This document shows, in pieces, positions 58,932-64,000 of a stretch of 64,000 nucleotides of DNA; the first letter of the stretch is position 1; the number at the start of each line of letters is the position of its first letter. The notes under the pieces were generated by a model, which was given only the letters and a program-made list of their open reading frames with translations, ran no database searches and had not been told where the DNA came from. Source of the stretch: Crocinitomix catalasitica ATCC 23190. GTDB lineage: Bacteria; Bacteroidota; Bacteroidia; Flavobacteriales_D; Crocinitomicaceae. The translations under genes were made by a program, and so were the position numbers. The stretch is from the NCBI RefSeq assembly GCF_000621625.1, contig NZ_JHXV01000001.1, forward strand, positions 62,001 through 126,000, in the 5' to 3' direction.

Positions 58932-61106
58932 CTATTGAACAATGAATTTTTGCTGTTCTACTTTTTCACCGATCAATAATTTGCAGATATAAATACCTGG
59001 GCTTAATTGGTCAATCGCAATTGTATTTTGTGCGGCAGACTGCAAACAAACTTTTCCATTTAAATCAATGATTTCAATTTGCTTTAATCCTGGCAAATCA
59101 CCACCAATATTAACGATTGAATTGGTGGGGTTCGGATAGATTTTCCATTTATATTCTTTGGTGATTTCATCTAATCCAGTGATGGTGATAGCACTTCTAA
59201 TTGCATCATAAGCATCAATTTTTCCCCATCCCCATGATGTGCTTCCTTCTGGCCCAATTTCTCCGGTATGTCTGTCTAATCTTGCGGTTTCAATAATGAT
59301 TTCTTTTACTTGATCAGGTGATAAATATGGATTGGCATCTAAGATTAAAGCACAAATTCCAGCTACTGCTGGACCAGACATTGATGTGCCTGAAAAACGT
59401 GCGAAATCGTAAGTTCTTCCTTCAAAATCGACTGAGCTCACAACAAAACCAAAAGCATCATCTGTATAAGAAGAGATAGATGAAGTAACGTTTACGCCTG
59501 GTGCAGAAATGTCGGGTTTTATTTCACCCGTAATAAGTGGACCATTACTAGAGAAACTGGCTGCACCTCCTCCAAAAAGTGGATCGCCCGGTTCTGCAGC
59601 ATATTCCGCCGCATGGGCCGCAACAGAAATAGCAGCATGTGAGCATGCCGGTGCACCAACACCGTATTCATTATCTCCTGAAACATAATCAGGGCTCGAT
59701 CGAGTAAAAGGCATGCCCCAATTCCCGACATCCGAAGTTAATTCTGTCACATTCCAAAAATGTACAGTGCCACTTAGATGAGTTGATTTTAAAATGATTT
59801 TATAGGAATCAATCGGATTTTTAATACGTAAACGCATTTGTGGTCTATCGTTAGTCGGGTACGCATCATCCATACTTAAATTAAACCTAACCGTATCAAT
59901 ATCTCCTTCTAGTGCAATATAGCTCTCTATATAGTCAGTGAATTCAGCAGTCGAATACCATTCACTACTTCCAACAATTTCATTTGAAATGTTTAAGACA
60001 TTAAAACCGGCGGTAAAACTACTTTCTGAATCACCCCAAGCATGAATACTTTGTCCATAAAGTGTCTCCATTTCTGATTCGTAAAATTCAATTTTAGAAT
60101 ACAGAGTATCACCTGTAAACTCTTTCTTGATATGAAAATTTACAGATCCGTTATTACCTCCTGATGTAACAAAAGTGACCCCTAAATCCGAATAGCTGTC
60201 TAAGGCTTGTGACAAAATTGAAGTTCCATCTAAGGCACCGGTGTGATATAATCCCCAACTCATATTTATGACCAATCTTTTATCTTCCGCCACAGCTTTA
60301 TTATACATCCATTCCCAAGCATCTAAAACAGCTCCTTCGTCTGGGAAAAAGGTTACAAATAGAAATTGCGCTTCATAAGCCATTCCTCTGAAGTTTGTTC
60401 CAGCGCCACTACCACCAGCTATGCCTGCCACATGTGTGCCATGCGTGCCGTACGAATAGATATTTGCTGTGTCACTGCCAGCTGCTATTAATGTCGCGGG
60501 TGAATTAAATTCTGTTCCGTAAGCATAGTCAACAGGATTTGGACCGCTGGTTTTAAATTGATCCCAAGCAGCTATAATTCTTGTTGCTTCCAATAAGGTA
60601 TCATAAAACATAGGCGATGAATAATCAAAGCCCCAATCTGTAACACCGATAATAATGTCTTTTCCCGAATAAATTTCTGGTAAACCAATTCCTTTGTGAA
60701 TACTGTCAACGTGGGTGTCATATCTCACTTTATGCAAGTCAGGTTTAATCTTTCCTGCCAATTGAATCGTTTTAATTCCTTCTAGTGTTTCAATTTTATC
60801 TAATAGGTGGAATGGTACTTTAAGCGATATGAATTTATTGATTTGACTTCCTATTATATACCCTTCTCCTTTTAATAAACTTGCGTCAAAATCCCTATCG
60901 GTTTCAGCAAGGGTAGATAAATAAGATATGCCATTTATTTTATGAATCGGATATTTCTGAATGAATTGTTCAGCTGGTTGCTGATTATTCGATGCGAGGT
61001 GAGTCATTAATAATTCAATATCCATTTTACAATTGTTAGACATCACTGTTTGTCCAATGGAGTTTAAGTAGAATAAGTTTGCTAAAAGCAAGATACACAG
61101 TCTCAT
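58932..61106 (-). CDS. secreted subtilisin-like (S8) serine peptidase with T9SS type A sorting domain
   Basis: A 724-aa exported protease. The signal peptide is about 1-19. A propeptide follows, then the S8 catalytic core with Asp157 (GVTDWGFDY), His222 (YGTHGTHVAG) and Ser575 (FSGTSMSGPAVAG); the oxyanion Asn is in TSGGNNGS near 318. A non-catalytic insert lies between His and Ser, with a beta-rich segment at about 330-450. The T9SS type A sorting domain (IYPNPTNSIVNIGG) fills the last 70 residues. It is a surface or extracellular peptidase; cleavage preference unknown. All three catalytic residues are present. Confidence 0.95.
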   Translation of the reverse strand: MRLCILLLANLFYLNSIGQTVMSNNCKMDIELLMTHLASNNQQPAEQFIQKYPIHKINGISYLSTLAETDRDFDASLLKGEGYIIGSQINKFISLKVPFHLLDKIETLEGIKTIQLAGKIKPDLHKVRYDTHVDSIHKGIGLPEIYSGKDIIIGVTDWGFDYSSPMFYDTLLEATRIIAAWDQFKTSGPNPVDYAYGTEFNSPATLIAAGSDTANIYSYGTHGTHVAGIAGGSGAGTNFRGMAYEAQFLFVTFFPDEGAVLDAWEWMYNKAVAEDKRLVINMSWGLYHTGALDGTSILSQALDSYSDLGVTFVTSGGNNGSVNFHIKKEFTGDTLYSKIEFYESEMETLYGQSIHAWGDSESSFTAGFNVLNISNEIVGSSEWYSTAEFTDYIESYIALEGDIDTVRFNLSMDDAYPTNDRPQMRLRIKNPIDSYKIILKSTHLSGTVHFWNVTELTSDVGNWGMPFTRSSPDYVSGDNEYGVGAPACSHAAISVAAHAAEYAAEPGDPLFGGGAASFSSNGPLITGEIKPDISAPGVNVTSSISSYTDDAFGFVVSSVDFEGRTYDFARFSGTSMSGPAVAGICALILDANPYLSPDQVKEIIIETARLDRHTGEIGPEGSTSWGWGKIDAYDAIRSAITITGLDEITKEYKWKIYPNPTNSIVNIGGDLPGLKQIEIIDLNGKVCLQSAAQNTIAIDQLSPGIYICKLLIGEKVEQQKFIVQ

Positions 61107-61321
61107 AATGTAGAATTTATCATAATTTAAGTATAAAAGTATAATTGAGCGTGATTAAAACACATTTAAATATATCGAATTGTCATTTTTTTTGAAATAG
61201 AGTACTGAAAATATTTTATTTTAAAGCTTTGTATATTAACGGTTAAGGTTTTATTTTTTATTTAACGGAATGCTTTTATTTTAACTATTTATGAAAAAAA
61301 AGACAAGTTTGTATGAATAAA

Positions 61322-61359
61322 TTATGCTAAATAGATATATTTATGCTAAATAAGTATAT
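61322..61359 (+). repeat. 19-bp tandem repeat abutting the InsA-like regulator
   Basis: TTATGCTAAATAGATATAT (61322-61340) is followed without gap by TTATGCTAAATAAGTATAT (61341-61359), 17 of 19 identical. The second unit ends exactly before the ATG at 61360. A CAAGTTTG box (61304-61311) lies upstream, so the repeats fall where a repressor would act on a short leader. The first 15 bases recur at 39409-39423. Confidence 0.7.
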
Positions 61360-61779
61360 ATGAAGATTAATTCGTGCCCAAATTGTAATAGTCAGGACTA
61401 TATTAAGAGTGGTGTAGTGAATGATCGTCAGCGATATAAGTGTAAGTCTTGCAAGTATTTTTTCACTGTTAATAAGATCGGTAAGAAAATTGATGATTAC
61501 TATGTCAATAAGGCTTTGCAGTTGTATTTGGAGGGGTTGACTTATCGGGAGATTGAGCGCGTCTTAGGTGTTTCACACGTTAGTGTTTTGAATTGGGTGA
61601 AGAAGTACAAGATTAAGCGTCCAGAAAATCCAGGTTATCACCCAACTTATCGAATTTTGAATGCGGCAGAACTGTCAAATTATTTTAGCAAGGTTGAGAA
61701 TGTAAAGGGGTCTGGTGTCATAGTAACTGAGCTAGGAGATAAGTATATGCTGATAAAGTGGGAGCGATTTAGGGATTAA
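61360..61779 (+). CDS. InsA-like zinc-ribbon/HTH protein (transposase-derived regulator)
   Basis: A 139-aa protein whose N-terminus is an IS1 InsA-like zinc ribbon with Cys6, Cys9, Cys28 and Cys31 (CPNC...CKSC). It is followed by a helix-turn-helix at about 55-80 (LTYREIERVLGVSHVSVLNW). There is no catalytic DDE domain, no InsB partner and no terminal inverted repeat. The C-terminal 45 residues are a separate small beta segment. It is most likely a domesticated DNA-binding regulator. It is preceded by a 19-bp tandem repeat and followed by the porin/symporter genes that it may control. Confidence 0.78.
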   Translation: MKINSCPNCNSQDYIKSGVVNDRQRYKCKSCKYFFTVNKIGKKIDDYYVNKALQLYLEGLTYREIERVLGVSHVSVLNWVKKYKIKRPENPGYHPTYRILNAAELSNYFSKVENVKGSGVIVTELGDKYMLIKWERFRD

Positions 61780-61807
61780 TTAACTATAGTATTAACGATT
61801 AACTATA
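61779..61807 (+). repeat. ATTAACTATA direct repeat upstream of the porin gene
   Basis: ATTAACTATA occurs at 61779-61788 and 61798-61807, with a 19-base pitch equal to that of the tandem repeat before the InsA-like gene but a different sequence. It lies just upstream of a TTAGTTTG box (61807-61815). Confidence 0.45.
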
Positions 61808-61822
61808 TTAGTTTGTAATCGG

Positions 61823-61884
61823 AACAGGTTTTTATTGAATTTAGTGAAGCGCACTAGGTTAACAATTTATTAACTAAACCTGTT
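61823..61884 (+). promoter_or_regulatory. long-range hairpin in the porin leader
   Basis: AACAGGTTT (61823-61831) is complementary over 9 bases to AAACCTGTT (61876-61884). The second arm ends 7 bases before the porin ATG at 61892, so the structure would cover the ribosome binding area. It starts close to the predicted transcript start. Confidence 0.45.
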
Positions 61885-61891
61885 TAACACT

Positions 61892-63136
61892 ATGAAAAAT
61901 AGTTTACTAAAATTGACCTTCACAATGATCATGTCAGCGATGACTTATCAATTGAGTTTTGGTCAAGACACAAAAGTTACCGATCCTTACCAAGATGGTT
62001 TAAAGGTGAAATTAAGTGAAGATGGTGCGCGATACTTCCGATTGATATCATGGGCGCAAGCACAAACTGTTTATAGAGATGATGCCCCGTCGAATACTTC
62101 CCCAGTGAATTTTAATTTGCGAAGAGCACGTATTTTGATGTATTCTCAAATCAGTAAAAAATTCCTTTTACTAACGCATTTCGGATTAAATAGTTTGAAT
62201 GCAAATAATATGAGTCCCACAGGAGTAGCTGATGGTTCTCAACTTTTTTTACATGACGCATGGGTGCAGTACAGCATAAATGAAAAACATACTTTAGGTG
62301 GTGGTTTGCATTATTATAATGGCATTTCAAGATTGAACAATCAAAGCACTCTTAATATGATTACGTTGGATAATAACCGTCAATCATGGGCTACTTTGGG
62401 GTTGTCTGATCAATTTGTAAGACATGTCGGTGTTTTTGCGAAAGGTTCATTTGGAAAATTGCAATACCGTGTAGCAGTGAATGAGGCAGTAACAAATGGT
62501 CTTGATGCTAGAGCTCCAGTCGTCAATGAAGGAGCTGTTTATGGAGGTAAACGTTTACTAGGTTCGGCAACAGCTGGATTTACTTATGCTGGATATTTTG
62601 AATATAATTTCTTAGATCAAGAGTCTAACTTTCTACCGTATAAAGTAGGGTCGTATTTAGGAGCGAAGAGAGTATTTAATATCGGCTCTGGATTCTATGT
62701 TCATCCTAATGGTGCTGTTATTGCAACTGATACAATAGGTGGATTGAGCGGTCAAAATGTGAGCATTTTTGCTGGTGATGTTTTTTATGAAACACCAATA
62801 GGTGAAAAAGGAGCTGCGTTTTCTGTTTATGCCACTTTTCAATACAATAATTACGGCGAGAACTATTTATATAGTGCCTACGGTTCGGGAACAATGATTT
62901 ACGGACATATTGGTTATGTCATTCCGGGAGATAAATCTAAAACAAGATTCCAGCCTTATGTATCATTTGCTAACCATGCTTATGATGCAACTCCAAATGC
63001 AAGAAATAATATTGGTGCAGGAATAAACGCATATTTCACAGGGCATCATTCAAAATTAACACTCGAATATAAAAATGAACAATTTGGTGCTGCACAGGCT
63101 AATATAGTCACTTTACAAGCATCGATTTTCCTTTAA
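61892..63136 (+). CDS. outer-membrane porin (phosphate-selective-porin-like)
   Basis: A 414-aa outer-membrane beta-barrel protein. A signal peptide (about 1-25, ending LSFGQ) is followed by many amphipathic strands, starting FRLISWAQAQTVYR and NFNLRRARILMYSQISKKFL and ending in a terminal Phe-Leu after ANIVTLQASIFL. It resembles the porin O/P family. It leads DUF4212 and symporter genes with 11 and 38 nt gaps, so it likely lets their substrate across the outer membrane. Confidence 0.82.
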   Translation: MKNSLLKLTFTMIMSAMTYQLSFGQDTKVTDPYQDGLKVKLSEDGARYFRLISWAQAQTVYRDDAPSNTSPVNFNLRRARILMYSQISKKFLLLTHFGLNSLNANNMSPTGVADGSQLFLHDAWVQYSINEKHTLGGGLHYYNGISRLNNQSTLNMITLDNNRQSWATLGLSDQFVRHVGVFAKGSFGKLQYRVAVNEAVTNGLDARAPVVNEGAVYGGKRLLGSATAGFTYAGYFEYNFLDQESNFLPYKVGSYLGAKRVFNIGSGFYVHPNGAVIATDTIGGLSGQNVSIFAGDVFYETPIGEKGAAFSVYATFQYNNYGENYLYSAYGSGTMIYGHIGYVIPGDKSKTRFQPYVSFANHAYDATPNARNNIGAGINAYFTGHHSKLTLEYKNEQFGAAQANIVTLQASIFL

Positions 63137-63147
63137 TAAATAAAAAT

Positions 63148-63417
63148 ATGACTGAATTAGATAAAAAAAGTAACGCAAAAGCATATTGGAAGCAAAACAT
63201 CCGGTATCTCGTAATTCTCATGAGTATTTGGTTCTTGGTTTCATGTGTCTTCGGAATTTTGATACGTGAACAACTGAATACAATTCGAATAGGTGGATTC
63301 AAACTAGGTTTTTGGTTCGCCCAACAAGGTTCAATTTATGTATTTGTAGTGCTTATTTTTGTGTATGTACGCTTAATGAACAAACTAGATAAAAAATACG
63401 GATATAGCGAAGAGTAA
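63148..63417 (+). CDS. DUF4212 small membrane subunit of a sodium:solute symporter
   Basis: An 89-aa protein with two helices (YLVILMSIWFLVSCVFGILI and GFWFAQQGSIYVFVVLIFVY) joined by a hydrophilic loop, the standard layout of DUF4212. These proteins are always found next to VC_2705-type symporters and are thought to be their small subunit. It lies 11 nt after the porin gene and 38 nt before the symporter. Confidence 0.93.
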   Translation: MTELDKKSNAKAYWKQNIRYLVILMSIWFLVSCVFGILIREQLNTIRIGGFKLGFWFAQQGSIYVFVVLIFVYVRLMNKLDKKYGYSEE

Positions 63418-63455
63418 GCTATTTGATAGAATTATAAATATTAAAAAAATTAATT

Positions 63456-64000
63456 ATGAGTTTACAAGTTTGGACATGGCTTTTAGTAGGAATTACATTT
63501 GCCCTTTATTTTGGAATTGCAATTTGGGCCCGCGCAGGATCTACTAAAGAATTTTATGTTGCCGGAGGGAGTGTTTCTCCATTGGCAAACGGAATGGCAA
63601 CGGCAGCCGATTGGATGAGTGCCGCATCATTTATATCAATGGCTGGTATTATTTCATTCATCGGTTATGATGGTTCGGTATATCTGATGGGATGGACCGG
63701 TGGATATGTATTATTGGCGTTATTATTAGCGCCTTACCTAAGGAAATTCGGGAAATTTACTGTTCCAGATTTTATCGGGGATCGATACTATTCTAATACA
63801 GCTAGAACAGTTGCTGTTATTTGTGCATTAATCGTTTCATTCACATATGTGGCTGGTCAAATGCGTGGAGTAGGTATTGTTTTTTCTCAATTTTTAGAAG
63901 TTGATATTAATATTGGGGTTGTTATTGGTATGACTGTAGTATTGGTGTTTGCCCTATTGGGAGGAATGAAAGGGATCACATATACACAAGTCGTTCAATA
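63456..64000 (+). CDS. sodium:solute symporter (VC_2705-like), N-terminal part
   Basis: About 181 residues of an SSS-family transporter cut by the right edge of the window. The visible part has [20 protein letters not shown] and [17 protein letters not shown], the signature of the VC_2705/acetate-permease-like subfamily, plus about five helices. Members move acetate or related monocarboxylates with sodium, but the substrate here is not proven. It is the third gene of the porin-DUF4212-symporter operon. Confidence 0.93.
   Translation, partial: MSLQVWTWLLVGITFALYFGIAIWARAGSTKEFYVAGGSVSPLANGMATAADWMSAASFISMAGIISFIGYDGSVYLMGWTGGYVLLALLLAPYLRKFGKFTVPDFIGDRYYSNTARTVAVICALIVSFTYVAGQMRGVGIVFSQFLEVDINIGVVIGMTVVLVFALLGGMKGITYTQVVQ

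Noticed and set aside
61360-61779. A complete IS1-type insertion sequence
   Set aside because: No InsB/DDE domain, no terminal inverted repeats and no target duplication are visible; only a DNA-binding protein remains.
1-64000. tRNA, rRNA or CRISPR features
   Set aside because: No T-arm consensus with a cloverleaf, no rRNA segments and no regularly spaced direct repeats with spacers were found by eye.

Overview
The window is AT-rich, gene-dense DNA from a member of the Bacteroidota, most likely a marine or aquatic Flavobacteriales lineage. The evidence is four secreted proteins with type IX secretion (T9SS) sorting domains (three type A, one type B), SprB-like and VCBS/FG-GAP repeats, a Bacteroidota-type TonB, the gene order rplM-rpsI-rpsB-tsf-pyrH-frr, a BchI-like ATPase with a VWA partner, a long PurF-like amidotransferase, and repeated Bacteroidota promoters of the form TTG-N18/19-TAnnTTTG. 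No tRNA, rRNA, CRISPR array or complete insertion sequence was seen.

Layout. 1-3.6 kb (minus strand): gmd (cut by the window edge), cysQ, deoC, a tonB gene with its terminator, and gcvH overlapping a VanZ-like gene. 3.7-7.7 kb (plus): prfB, a lipoprotein, panD, a flippase-like membrane protein, rfaE2 and a MazG-like pyrophosphohydrolase. 7.7-16.2 kb: an AddB-like PD-(D/E)XK nuclease, bcp, recA, a TPR lipoprotein with a membrane protein, a probable small RNA, and the PurF-like gene. 16.3-20.6 kb: the translation block. 20.6-29 kb: an orphan OmpR-type regulator divergent from folK, an OmpA/TPR lipoprotein and two large T9SS cargo proteins. 29-36 kb: an ABC exporter divergent from a molybdenum cofactor cluster (moeA, mobA, moaD, an opposing STAS-like gene, moeZ-like, moaE, moaC-moaB fusion); moaA is not here. 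36-41.4 kb: small accessory genes with two decayed genes side by side. 41.4-44 kb: AAA ATPase plus VWA protein. 44-49.1 kb: three tandem paralogous secreted proteins of unknown function. 49.1-57.8 kb: pseudouridine synthase, cold-shock protein, VOC protein, and a TonB-dependent receptor/lipoprotein/PepSY operon divergent from a LytS/LytTR two-component pair. 57.8-64 kb: two tandem ssb paralogues behind phased repeats, a T9SS subtilase, then a transposase-derived regulator, porin, DUF4212 protein and sodium:solute symporter (cut by the window edge).

Most of the window is ordinary chromosome. The parts most worth a second look are: (i) a terminator hairpin after the orphan response regulator whose loop is perfectly complementary over 14 nt to the start of the neighbouring folK mRNA; (ii) a three-hairpin candidate small RNA at about 14.2 kb; (iii) an InsA-like domesticated regulator preceded by a 19-bp tandem repeat, with a further copy 22 kb away; (iv) the paralogue trio, whose promoter-terminator module was duplicated with it; (v) phased TWTACAAAC repeats ahead of two ssb genes that lack the acidic tail; (vi) a signal-peptide/OmpA gene split by a -1 shift at a run of four C; and (vii) a caspase-fold-like lipoprotein. 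All functional statements are read from sequence and family knowledge; no database search was run.
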